NCBI GenBank assembly: GCA_947649215.1
Contig: CANSQW010000027.1
Coordinates: 1 to 9,862, forward strand
Source of the DNA: an uncultured bacterium
GTDB lineage: Bacteria > Actinomycetota > Coriobacteriia > Coriobacteriales > Eggerthellaceae
Direction: 5' to 3'
DNA: 9,862 nucleotides
Each line of letters starts with the position of its first letter. Position 1 is the stretch's first letter. A program made the translations under genes and the position numbers. Below the pieces are notes generated by a model, which made no database searches, was not told the origin of the DNA, and worked only from the letters and a program-made list of their open reading frames with translations. This document shows positions 1 to 6,414 of this stretch, piece by piece.

Positions 1-77
1 AGGCGCTCCTGGTGGAGGGCCTGCCCATCGAGGATCCCATCGCCTTCGCGCAGGCGGTCACCGCGCTCATGAAATAG
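1..77 (+). CDS. 3' end of an unidentified protein-coding gene
   Basis: An open frame enters from the left edge in phase 3 and ends at TAG (75-77). The last 24 residues run from ALLVEGLPIEDP to AFAQAVTALMK. The G/C-rich third positions match the genes downstream, and a strong hairpin follows about 22 bases after the stop, which supports a true gene end. The visible tail is too short to name a family. No function is claimed. Confidence 0.6.
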   Translation, partial: ALLVEGLPIEDPIAFAQAVTALMK

Positions 78-99
78 GGGAGAATCCCCGCTTATTCGC

Positions 100-129
100 C
101 GAAGGCGCCCCCAGCTGGGGGCGCCTTCG
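100..129 (+). terminator. Hairpin terminator after the left-edge gene
   Basis: The 30 bases form a perfect palindrome centred on AGCT. The left arm reads CGAAGGCGCCCCC and the right arm GGGGGCGCCTTCG, giving a 13-bp stem if AGCT is the loop. It lies 22 bases past the TAG at 75-77. There is no U-run after it, so it is either a strong G/C stem terminator of the kind common in actinobacteria or a transcript-end stabiliser. It separates the left-edge gene from the promoter island that follows. Confidence 0.65.
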
Positions 130-162
130 CGTATGCTGGAGCCTCCGCTCGCCGTGGGTTAG

Positions 163-192
163 TTGACATGATCTAATATAGGACACTATTCT
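163..192 (+). promoter_or_regulatory. Candidate promoter of the importer/radical SAM operon
   Basis: A perfect -35 box TTGACA (163-168) is followed after 18 bases by TATTCT (187-192) as -10. Both lie in an AT-rich island within very GC-rich surroundings, about 85 bases upstream of the ATG at 278. The predicted start near 199 leaves a leader of roughly 80 bases. A 17-bp spacing with CTATTC is also possible. Inverted repeats overlap both boxes, so the promoter is probably regulated. Confidence 0.6.
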
Positions 193-206
193 ATGTGTGC
201 CATAGT
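185..206 (+). promoter_or_regulatory. Operator-like inverted repeat over the -10 region and start site
   Basis: ACTAT (185-189) pairs with ATAGT (202-206), and CTATG (191-195) pairs with CATAG (201-205). The two nested dyads overlap the -10 box and the likely start site. Another ACTAT lies at 209-213. A separate dyad TTAG-N10-CTAA (159-176) covers the -35 box. A repressor bound over the -10 would block transcription of the importer operon. The cognate regulator is not in the window and the site is inferred from symmetry and position alone. Confidence 0.4.
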
Positions 207-277
207 AAACTATAAGCCCAAGGCGATAGGGGCGCGTCGCAGGAGGCGCGGCCGCGGGGAAGAGGAAGGAAGCCCGC

Positions 278-1423
278 ATGACGCTCAGCAGAAGAACCTT
301 CGTGAAGGTGGCCGGCGTGTCGGCCGCCACGCTTGCCATGGGAGGCCTCGTGGCCTGCTCCGGCGGCGACGATAAGAAGGCCGACGCCCCAGGCGGCGCG
401 CCCGCGCAGGCCGGTCCCCAGGAGGAGGCGTTCATGAGCGAGGGCAAGGGCGAGCACCTGGTGTGCGCCGTCACCGGCAAGCTCATCAAGATCGCGCCCG
501 CCATCATCGCCCAGCAGAAGGGCTTCTTCGCCGAGGAGGAGTGCGACGTCGAGTTCCAGACCATCGCGCTGGCCGACGCCATGGCCTCCATGTCGGTCAA
601 CCGCCTGGACATCGACCTGTTCGGCGTCGTGCCGGCCTGCTCCTACGTGTCCCAGGGCGCCGAGATCTACGTGTTCGGCGGCACCATCCTCAACGGCTCG
701 GAGATGCTCTCCACCGAGGCCTTCGACCGCGAGCTCAAGACGGCCGAGGACTTCCGCGGCCTGCGCATCAACTGCTCGCGCGAGGAGACCGGCCAGATGG
801 CCCTCAAGAACTACCTGCAGGAGAACGGCCTGGTCCTGGGCGAGGACGTGTTCTTCGAGTACGTCGACAACAACACCACCGCCATGGAGGGCCTGCGCTC
901 CGACCAGTGCGACCTGTTCATCACGAACAACGCCATGGGCTACTCGCTGGGCACCGACGGCATCAAGGTGGCCGGCATCGTGCGCGACGTGACGGGCGAC
1001 TACCCCTGCTGCCGCCAGAACTGCTCGGCCGAGGCCTACACGTCCAAGTACCTGTCGCTCGTCGACTTCGAGGTGGCCATCCTGCGCGGCTACGACTACT
1101 ACCTCAACAACAAGGACGAGGTCATCCAGATGCTCTGCGACTACTCCAGCCAGGAGCCGGACTACGTGGAGGCCGCCATGTACGGCACCGACGCGTACCG
1201 CAACGTGATGAACCTCTCGCCTGACCCGCACACCAAGGACGTTAAGCAGTTCTACAAGGCGCTCCAGAACATCAACGAGATCGATCCCGACTCGCCCTAC
1301 GACATGGAGCCCTACGCGGTGTCCGGCATCTACCGCAAGGCCCTCGACATCCTGCTCGACCGCGAGCCGGACAACGAGACGTACCGGAAGCTCGACGCCG
1401 AGTTCGCCGCGAACAACGACTAG
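278..1423 (+). CDS. Tat-exported solute-binding lipoprotein, NitT/TauT/NMT1-type ABC importer
   Basis: This 381-residue protein should capture a small solute outside the membrane and deliver it to the permease and ATPase encoded next. Residues 4-10 (SRRTFVK) are a twin-arginine export signal. A hydrophobic stretch follows, then a lipobox L24-V25-A26-C27, so the mature protein is likely lipid-anchored at Cys27. An acidic linker leads to a periplasmic-binding fold starting near residue 62. The pattern GKLIKIAPAIIAQQKGFFAE resembles the first strand and helix of SsuA/TauA/NMT1 proteins. The start is chosen because AGGAAGGA (263-270) sits 7 bases upstream and the signal peptide begins at once. 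A notable cysteine cluster C244-C245-x3-C249 lies where THI5/NMT1 proteins carry a CCCFC motif. Ligand unknown: sulfonate, nitrate, aromatic acid or a thiamine-pyrimidine precursor are all possible for this family. Confidence 0.88.
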   Translation: MTLSRRTFVKVAGVSAATLAMGGLVACSGGDDKKADAPGGAPAQAGPQEEAFMSEGKGEHLVCAVTGKLIKIAPAIIAQQKGFFAEEECDVEFQTIALADAMASMSVNRLDIDLFGVVPACSYVSQGAEIYVFGGTILNGSEMLSTEAFDRELKTAEDFRGLRINCSREETGQMALKNYLQENGLVLGEDVFFEYVDNNTTAMEGLRSDQCDLFITNNAMGYSLGTDGIKVAGIVRDVTGDYPCCRQNCSAEAYTSKYLSLVDFEVAILRGYDYYLNNKDEVIQMLCDYSSQEPDYVEAAMYGTDAYRNVMNLSPDPHTKDVKQFYKALQNINEIDPDSPYDMEPYAVSGIYRKALDILLDREPDNETYRKLDAEFAANND

Positions 1424-1458
1424 GGACTCTGGCCCGCCCCGCGACGGGCTGGCTGGAT

Positions 1459-1482
1459 GCGGGCGCCCGCAGAGGCGCCCGC
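1459..1482 (+). other. Intercistronic hairpin between binding protein and ATPase
   Basis: GCGGGCGCC (1459-1467) pairs perfectly with GGCGCCCGC (1474-1482) around a six-base loop. It sits in the 93-base gap between the binding-protein stop and the ATPase start. There is no T-run. Hairpins in this position commonly protect the upstream message or partly attenuate read-through, which would make the binding protein more abundant than the membrane parts. That role is inferred. Confidence 0.45.
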
Positions 1483-1516
1483 GCGCCTTCGAGCGGAAAG
1501 GAAGCAGAGGAGGAAG

Positions 1517-2395
1517 ATGGGAGCGCTCGTTCTCGATGATGTGTGCTTCGCCTACGAGGATGACCTGAGCATCCGCCGGCGGCGGAGGGGAAGGGGCGCC
1601 GAGCCTGAGAACCTCGTGCTCAAGCACTTGGACCTGACGGTGGCCGACGGCGAGTTCCTCTGCCTGGTGGGGCACTCCGGCTGCGGCAAGACGACGCTTC
1701 TGCGCACGCTCGCCGGCTTGCAGCGGCCTACGTCCGGCTCGCTCTCCATCGACGGGAAGCCGCTCGACGGCCCGGGGCTCGACCGCTCGGTGGTGTTCCA
1801 GAACTACTCGCTGTTCCCGTGGATGACGGCGCTCAAGAACGTGGAGTTCGGCGTGCGCCAGGCCTCGGCGGAGCTGGGGCGCGGCCTCACCAAGGCGCAG
1901 ATCGCCGAGGTCTCGCGCGAGTACCTGGCCAAGGTGTCCATGGCTGACGCGGCCGACCTGCACCCCTACCAGCTGTCGGGCGGCATGCAGCAGCGCGTGG
2001 CCATCGCCCGCGCGCTGGCCATGGACACGGAGATCCTCCTGTTCGACGAGCCCTTCGGCGCGCTGGACGTGCGCACGCGCCGTGAGCTGCAGGCCCTCAT
2101 GAACCGCCTGTGGATGCAGGAGGACCGCGACCGCAAGAAGACGGCCGTCTTCGTCACCCACGACATCGACGAGGCGCTGCTCCTGGCCGACCGCATCGTG
2201 TTCATGAGCGGCGGCCGGTTCCTCGCCGACATCCCGGTGGCGGCTGCGCGCCCGCGCGACCCGGAGGACTTCCTGCGCCGTCCGGCCGTGCGCCTCATCC
2301 AGGACGAGCTGCTCGGGCTGTTCTACGACGCGGAGGAGACTCGGCGGGATAGGGCCGAGCGCGAGCAGGTCTTCGGCGAGGGGGGAGTCCTATGA
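1517..2395 (+). CDS. ABC importer ATPase, SsuB/TauB/NrtD-like
   Basis: This 292-residue cytoplasmic ATPase should power the importer. All core motifs are intact: Walker A GHSGCGKTT at 52-60, Q-loop Gln95 (VFQNYSLFPWMT), signature LSGGMQQR at 153-160, Walker B LLFDEP at 174-179, D-loop GALD, and H-loop His215 (VTHD). The Q-loop context FQNYSLFPWMTALKNVEFG is typical of nitrate/sulfonate/taurine importers. The ATG at 1517 is chosen because MGALVLDDVCFAY is the normal family beginning and AGAGGAGGAAG lies directly upstream. An in-frame ATG at 1457 would add 20 residues, but it sits at the base of a hairpin and has no good ribosome site. An arginine-rich insertion (about residues 19-32) separates the first strand from the usual LKHLDLTV segment. 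The stop overlaps the permease start as ATGA, implying translational coupling. Confidence 0.93.
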   Translation: MGALVLDDVCFAYEDDLSIRRRRRGRGAEPENLVLKHLDLTVADGEFLCLVGHSGCGKTTLLRTLAGLQRPTSGSLSIDGKPLDGPGLDRSVVFQNYSLFPWMTALKNVEFGVRQASAELGRGLTKAQIAEVSREYLAKVSMADAADLHPYQLSGGMQQRVAIARALAMDTEILLFDEPFGALDVRTRRELQALMNRLWMQEDRDRKKTAVFVTHDIDEALLLADRIVFMSGGRFLADIPVAAARPRDPEDFLRRPAVRLIQDELLGLFYDAEETRRDRAEREQVFGEGGVL

Positions 2396-3312
2396 GGCGG
2401 ATAGCCGTCGAGTTCGTCATCGCGCACGTGCTGCTGGCGGCGCTCGTGGGCGTCGTGCTGCTCATGCCCGACGCGCGCAAGGTGTACCCCTGCGACGCGT
2501 TCCTCGTGGCCATCGCGCTCATCGAGGCGGCCTACCTGCTCGCGCTCTTCCGCGGGCGGCGCCTCAAGCCGTTTCCCTCGGGGTCGTCTGACATCGTGTG
2601 CGCCGTGTGGGTGCTCCTGCTCGTGTGGGAGGTGGCGTCCACGAAGCTTGGGGTGGCCCACAGCGTGCTCATCCCGTCGCCGGAGAACGTGTTCTACGTG
2701 TTCGAGCGCTCGGGCCCGGAGCTGTGGGCCAACGTGGTGTCGTCGCTCGAGCTGCTGGTGACCGGGTACGTGCTCGGCACGGTGCTCGGCGTGTTCCTCG
2801 GCATCGTGGTGGGCTGGGTGCCGCGCCTGCGCGCGATGTTCTATCCCATCGCCAACGTGCTCGCGCCCATTCCGTCGGTCATCTTCACGCCGTTCCTCGT
2901 CATCCTCATGCCGACGTACCGCTGGGCGGCCATCATGGTCATCCTGCTGGGCGTGTTCTGGCCGCAGTTCCTCTCGATGATCCTGCGCGTGGGCTCGCTG
3001 CCCGCCGCCATCACCGACAACGCGCGCGTGCTCAAGGTGAGCAACTGGACGATGATCACCAAGGTCATCCTTCCGTTCATCGTGCCGGACGTGCTCGGGA
3101 ACATGCGGGTGTCGCTGACCACCGGCTTCCTCATGCTCATGTACGCCGAGAGCTTCGGCGCGAAGTCGGGCATCGGGTACTGGATATCCAACGCCAACGT
3201 GTTCGCCAACTACGCGAACATCGTGGCCGGCGTCATCACCTGCGGCATGACGGTGACGGCGCTCAACTACCTGACGGCATGGCTGCAGAGGCGCTTCACC
3301 ACCTGGCGGTAG
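2392..3312 (+). CDS. ABC importer permease, SsuC/TauC-like
   Basis: This 306-residue membrane protein should form the homodimeric channel of the importer. Hydrophobic segments are visible at about 4-25, 36-53 and 67-83, and four or five more follow from about residue 115. LIPSPENVFYVF (93-104) matches the (L)PSP motif before the core domain of this permease family. The EAA-type cytoplasmic loop that contacts the ATPase is seen at about 210-239: NARVLKVSNW, then ILPFIVPDVLGNMR. The family is usually 250-270 residues with six segments. Here the amino end carries roughly two extra segments. The ATG overlaps the ATPase stop (ATGA), with GGGGGGAG just upstream as ribosome site. The gene ends 28 bases before the radical SAM gene, so all four genes are probably one transcript. 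Confidence 0.92.
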   Translation: MRRIAVEFVIAHVLLAALVGVVLLMPDARKVYPCDAFLVAIALIEAAYLLALFRGRRLKPFPSGSSDIVCAVWVLLLVWEVASTKLGVAHSVLIPSPENVFYVFERSGPELWANVVSSLELLVTGYVLGTVLGVFLGIVVGWVPRLRAMFYPIANVLAPIPSVIFTPFLVILMPTYRWAAIMVILLGVFWPQFLSMILRVGSLPAAITDNARVLKVSNWTMITKVILPFIVPDVLGNMRVSLTTGFLMLMYAESFGAKSGIGYWISNANVFANYANIVAGVITCGMTVTALNYLTAWLQRRFTTWR

Positions 3313-3340
3313 GGAGGCAGCCCGCGGAGAGGGGAGAGAC

Positions 3341-4441
3341 ATGAACCAGGAAACCAAGGCGCTCATCGACCGCGTATTCGACGAGGGCGCGCGCGGCGCC
3401 TCACAGCCGCGTGAGGTGATCATCGCGCTGCTCGAGCTCGACCCGGCGTCGGAGGAGGTGGCCTACCTCAAGCGCCGCGCCGCCGAGCTGGCCCATATCG
3501 CCACGGGCAACAGCGCGTCTATCGCGGGAGCCATCGGCGTGGATCTGTGCAGCTGCGACATGAACTGCAAGTTCTGCTCCTTCGGCACGGCCTGGGGGCT
3601 GGTGGAGGAGGACGTGATCTACTCGAAGGAGGAGATCATCGAGCTGGTGCGCGAGTACGTGGAGGCGGGCGTCACCACCATCACCCTGCGCTCGACGGAG
3701 TTCTACGACCTGAACGTGCTCTCCGAGTGGCTGGCCGACATCCGCGCGGCGGTGCCCGGCAGCTACCTCATCAACCTCAACGTGGGCGAGATGAGCCCGG
3801 CCATGGCCGAGGCCGCCTACCAGGCCGGCGCCACGAGCGCCTATCACGTGGTGCGCATGCGCGAGGGCATCGACACCCCCTTCGACGTGCGCCTGCGCTG
3901 GCAGACCATCGACGCCATCAGCAACTCGCCGCTGCGCTGGATCACCTGCGTGGAGCCCCTCGGCGTTGAGCACACCAACGACGAGATTGCCGACCGCATC
4001 CTGGAGAACCTGGCGCACCGCCCCTACACCATGAGCGTGATGGCGCGCGTCAACGTGCCGGGCACGCCCTTCGAGGGCATGGAGGCCATCAGCGAGGAGC
4101 GCATGCTGCACCTGCTGGCCACGCTGCGCCTGGTGGTGGGGACGAAGGTGCGCAGCTGCGGCATGCATCCGGCCACGCCCGCCGCGCTCTACGCCGGCGC
4201 CAGCAGCTTCACCGTCGAGCGCGGTGCCAACCCGCGCGACACCACGTTCAACGAGGAGGTCTGGCGCGGCTTCACCGTGGAGGAGGCCAAGGCACTCATC
4301 GAGGAGGCGGGATTCGTCTGCCGCTCCGAGAACCCCGACCCGCGCTTCCCCGCAGAGGGCAAGCCGTGGTGGAAGGTGGGCGACCCGGCCGACTACGTGA
4401 TGCCCGATCCCACCGGGCCGTGCTGCGGGAGGCGTTCGTAG
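3341..4441 (+). CDS. Biotin-synthase-like radical SAM enzyme, function unknown (copy 1)
   Basis: This 366-residue enzyme should cleave S-adenosylmethionine at a [4Fe-4S] cluster to make a 5'-deoxyadenosyl radical. The cluster motif CxxxCxxC is C72-C76-C79 (CDMNCKFCSFG), with an additional Cys70. An N-terminal helical part (1-65) precedes a TIM-barrel. Later segments are strongly BioB-like: CVEPLGVEHTNDEIADR, then RVNVPGTPFEG and a late GANPRDTT, as in the BioB/HydE/PylB group. The carboxyl end carries vicinal cysteines C361-C362. The reaction is not known. It need not be biotin synthase, because no biotin genes are nearby and a second divergent copy follows. The gene starts 28 bases after the permease with AGGGGAGAG as ribosome site, so the imported solute is a natural candidate substrate. 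Confidence 0.85.
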   Translation: MNQETKALIDRVFDEGARGASQPREVIIALLELDPASEEVAYLKRRAAELAHIATGNSASIAGAIGVDLCSCDMNCKFCSFGTAWGLVEEDVIYSKEEIIELVREYVEAGVTTITLRSTEFYDLNVLSEWLADIRAAVPGSYLINLNVGEMSPAMAEAAYQAGATSAYHVVRMREGIDTPFDVRLRWQTIDAISNSPLRWITCVEPLGVEHTNDEIADRILENLAHRPYTMSVMARVNVPGTPFEGMEAISEERMLHLLATLRLVVGTKVRSCGMHPATPAALYAGASSFTVERGANPRDTTFNEEVWRGFTVEEAKALIEEAGFVCRSENPDPRFPAEGKPWWKVGDPADYVMPDPTGPCCGRRS

Positions 4442-4502
4442 CACGGCGTGCGGGGCGGGAGACGCCCCTGCGCGACGCGTGCGGCTGAGATGCCGGAATG
4501 AC

Positions 4503-4534
4503 GAGGGGCCTGGTCGAAGCTGACCAGGCCCCTC
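4503..4534. terminator. Bidirectional hairpin terminator between convergent radical SAM genes
   Basis: GAGGGGCCTGGTC (4503-4515) and GACCAGGCCCCTC (4522-4534) form a perfect 13-bp stem around the loop GAAGCT. TCTT follows on the plus strand. It lies about 60 bases after the plus-strand stop at 4441 and about 40 bases after the minus-strand stop at 4576, so it can end both transcripts. A weaker hairpin, GGGGCG/CGCCCC (4452-4468), lies closer to the plus-strand stop. Confidence 0.75.
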
Positions 4535-4575
4535 TCTTGCGGGTAGCGTGCGGAGCGCGCGACGGCCCGGACGGC

Positions 4576-5568
4576 CTACGCGTAGTAGCGCGACGGGCCC
4601 TCCCAGACCTTCCAGTCGCACTCGGCGTAGAGCTCGCGACACTGGCCGACCGAGTAGCCGCGGAGGGTCTCGGTGGTGGTGTCGCGGGGCGAGGTGCCGC
4701 GCTCGGCCCAGATGACGTTGGCGCCGGCCTGGGCGCACAGCTGGCTGGGCTCGTGGGTGCAGTTGCCGCGGATGTCCGGCCCGGTGGCCAGCGCGATGGC
4801 GCCCGCGTAGGTGGCCAGGCGGCCGTAGCTGATGTTTCCGTAGGCCGAGAACGCTGTGTTCGGGATGGTATTGCGCCGCATGGCGCCGCTGAAGCCCACT
4901 TCCAGGCTGCGGGCCAGCAGGATGAGGTCGGCCAGCTCATCGGGCGTGTGCTCCGGCCCGATGGGCTCGATGCAGTTGCCCACCACCAGGCCGGCCTCCT
5001 TGGCTGCCTCGATGGTGGCGATGCGCTCGTCGCGGTCGCAGCGGGTGTAGGTGCCTTCGCCCAGGCGCATGACATGGTAGGCGCCGGCCACGCCCGCGGC
5101 CTTGAGCTCACGCGCGTAGGCCAAGTCGAAGTCGGCGATGTTCGCCACGATGGGGATGTCGCGGGTGAGCACGGCGCGCACTGCGTCCACCACCTCCAGG
5201 AATCGCTCCTGGTCGTAGCGGGCCGTGGTCACCAGGTACAGCGCGTTCACCCCGTCGGCGTCGAAGGTGCGCGCCTCGTCGAGGATGCGCTCGAGCGGCA
5301 GCTCGGTCTTGCGGCGGAAGATGCCGGCGCTCGCGGCGAACGAGCAGAACGCGCAATCGCAGGGGCAGGGGGATGCGTCGAGTCCGATGTGGCTGTGGAT
5401 CTCGGCGTAGCCGTCGTTGAGCGACTCCGTGAAGGCGCGCCCGGCCTGCTGGATGGCGAAGGCCTCGGGGGAGAGGTTCTCCACGGACAGCAGCGCGATG
5501 ATCTCGGCCCGGTCGAGCAGCGTGCCGCCCTGGGCCTTCTCGATGATGCTGAGGATGTTCTTGTCCAT
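4576..5568 (-). CDS. Biotin-synthase-like radical SAM enzyme, function unknown (copy 2)
   Basis: This 330-residue protein is a divergent paralogue of the 3341-4441 product. The cluster motif is C68-C72-C75 (CPCDCAFCSFA), with an extra Cys70 inside the loop. Shared landmarks include AYHVMRLGEG against AYHVVRMREG, NCIEPIGPEHTPDELADL against TCVEPLGVEHTNDEIADR, and GTSPRDTT against GANPRDTT. The BioB signature PGTP is altered here to PNTAFS, so substrate choice probably differs. The start is clear: AGGAGG lies just before the ATG and overlaps the apt stop, with 8 bases between the two genes. Co-transcription with apt suggests that adenine released from S-adenosylmethionine by-products is salvaged, which is inference. 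A futalosine-pathway role (MqnC/MqnE) was considered but is not supported by neighbours. Confidence 0.83.
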   Translation of the reverse strand: MDKNILSIIEKAQGGTLLDRAEIIALLSVENLSPEAFAIQQAGRAFTESLNDGYAEIHSHIGLDASPCPCDCAFCSFAASAGIFRRKTELPLERILDEARTFDADGVNALYLVTTARYDQERFLEVVDAVRAVLTRDIPIVANIADFDLAYARELKAAGVAGAYHVMRLGEGTYTRCDRDERIATIEAAKEAGLVVGNCIEPIGPEHTPDELADLILLARSLEVGFSGAMRRNTIPNTAFSAYGNISYGRLATYAGAIALATGPDIRGNCTHEPSQLCAQAGANVIWAERGTSPRDTTTETLRGYSVGQCRELYAECDWKVWEGPSRYYA

Positions 5569-5576
5569 GACGCCTC

Positions 5577-6107
5577 CTAGTTCACCGCGTGGAGGGTGAA
5601 CACCTCCGCGTCGGTCACCTCGGCGATGACCTCACGCGGATTCAGGAAGGCCAGCTCCAGGAAGAATCCCATGCCGGCCAGGGTGGCGCCGGTATCCTCG
5701 ACCATCTTCACCACGGCGCGCACGGTGCCGCCGGTGGCCACCAGGTCGTCTACGATGAGCACCACGTCGTCGGGCGTGAGCGCGTCCTGGTGAATCTCCA
5801 GCGCGTCGCTGCCGTACTCGAGCTCGTAGGTGGCCGCGTAGGTGGCGCGCGGGAGCTTGCCCGGCTTGCGGGCGGGCACGAACCCGGCGCCCAGGGCCAC
5901 CGCCACCGGCGCGCCCACGATGAAGCCGCGCGCCTCCGCGCCGACGACCTTGGTGATGCCGCGCCCGGCGAAGTGGCTGGCGATGCCATCCACCACGGCG
6001 GCGAGCGCCTCGGGGTTGGCCAGCACGGGGGTGATGTCCTTGAAGACCACGCCAGGTGCGGGGTAGTCGGGCAGGTCGATGATGAGCGATGCGGGGTCGA
6101 CGGCCAT
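5577..6107 (-). CDS. apt: Adenine phosphoribosyltransferase
   Basis: This 176-residue cytosolic enzyme converts adenine and PRPP to AMP and pyrophosphate in purine salvage. The amino end DLPDYPAPGVVFKDITPVL is the standard Apt opening. GAEARGFIVGAPVAVALG (about 55-72) is the conserved central segment. The PRPP-binding loop is VLIVDDLVATGGT, with the catalytic acidic pair and TGGT intact. Length is normal for the family. The frame stays open further upstream to about 6320, but the ATG at 6107 is preferred: it gives the family-typical start and has GAAAGGA about 9 bases before it. Any extension would run through the promoter candidate. In many bacteria apt neighbours relA, whereas here it is followed by a radical SAM gene. 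Confidence 0.95.
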   Translation of the reverse strand: MAVDPASLIIDLPDYPAPGVVFKDITPVLANPEALAAVVDGIASHFAGRGITKVVGAEARGFIVGAPVAVALGAGFVPARKPGKLPRATYAATYELEYGSDALEIHQDALTPDDVVLIVDDLVATGGTVRAVVKMVEDTGATLAGMGFFLELAFLNPREVIAEVTDAEVFTLHAVN

Positions 6108-6210
6108 GGGAGGGTTCCTTTCAGCGAACGCGGGGATGCCGGCGAGCGGGTAGGCGCCGGGTGACGCGCATCCGCCGCTGCCGTCCGGCGCGGGTTTTGG
6201 CAACCGGACT

Positions 6211-6240
6211 ATTCTAGCCCAACGGGTCGTTTCCTTGGAA
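6211..6240 (-). promoter_or_regulatory. Candidate promoter of the apt operon
   Basis: Reading the minus strand, TAGAAT (6216-6211) is a good -10 box. Eighteen bases upstream, TTCCAA (6240-6235) is a weak -35. The predicted start leaves a leader of about 95 bases before the apt ATG. The inverted-repeat element begins only about 15 bases beyond the -35. No other convincing -10 was seen between the terminator at 6415 and apt. Confidence 0.4.
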
Positions 6241-6254
6241 CGAGTGCGCGAAAA

Positions 6255-6404
6255 TGCAAATTCGAGCGGTTTTGCACCCGCGAAGGGCGACGCGGGGAGG
6301 CAAGCGCGCCCTGCGCCCAAAGCCGACCAGGGAAAACGCTGGGTGCCTTTGCGAGCGGCGTCGGATAAGGCGCGGCCGAGGGTGCAAAACCGCTCGAATT
6401 TGCA
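6255..6404. repeat. 150-bp element bounded by perfect 25-bp inverted repeats
   Basis: The left arm (6255-6279) begins TGCAAATTCGAGCGG and ends TTTTGCACCC. The right arm (6380-6404) is its exact reverse complement over all 25 bases. The 100-base interior is also imperfectly self-complementary: CGACGC near 6288-6293 faces GCGTCG near 6358-6363, so the whole unit can fold into one long hairpin. It lies between a terminator and the apt promoter and holds no plausible gene. Candidates are a non-autonomous, MITE-like insertion or a dispersed intergenic palindrome. No obvious target duplication flanks it. Confidence 0.8.
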
Positions 6405-6414
6405 GCGAGGGCGT

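Noticed and set aside
193..375. Possible small leader peptide with an arginine run before the binding protein
   Set aside because: It begins at about the predicted transcription start with no ribosome site and runs out of frame into the binding-protein gene. The resemblance to the Arg-rich insertion of the ATPase reflects GC-rich codons.
1457..1516. Earlier ATPase start at 1457
   Set aside because: It sits in a hairpin with no ribosome site, and the added residues are not family-like.
191..2161. Very long minus-strand open frame opposite the binding protein and ATPase
   Set aside because: It lies antisense to two genes with clear motifs, is dominated by H/R/V/G/A residues typical of GC-rich shadow frames, and has no domain signature.
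3401..4738. Long minus-strand open frame opposite the first radical SAM gene
   Set aside because: Low-complexity Arg/His/Ala/Gly composition, and it would cross the terminator hairpin at 4503-4534.
3341..5568. Assignment of the radical SAM pair to biotin synthase or to futalosine enzymes MqnC/MqnE
   Set aside because: No biotin or menaquinone genes are adjacent, and the motifs are only broadly BioB-like; a specific name would be overreach.
4498..5580. Long plus-strand open frame opposite the second radical SAM gene
   Set aside because: It starts inside the terminator region and has no recognisable motif; the minus-strand gene has cluster and barrel motifs.
6108..6320. Amino-terminal extension of apt
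   Set aside because: The extension crosses the -10/-35 candidate and lacks Apt-like sequence; the ATG at 6107 has a good ribosome site and gives normal length.
6255..6404. CRISPR or tandem repeat array
   Set aside because: There are only two repeat copies, in inverted orientation, with no regularly spaced units.
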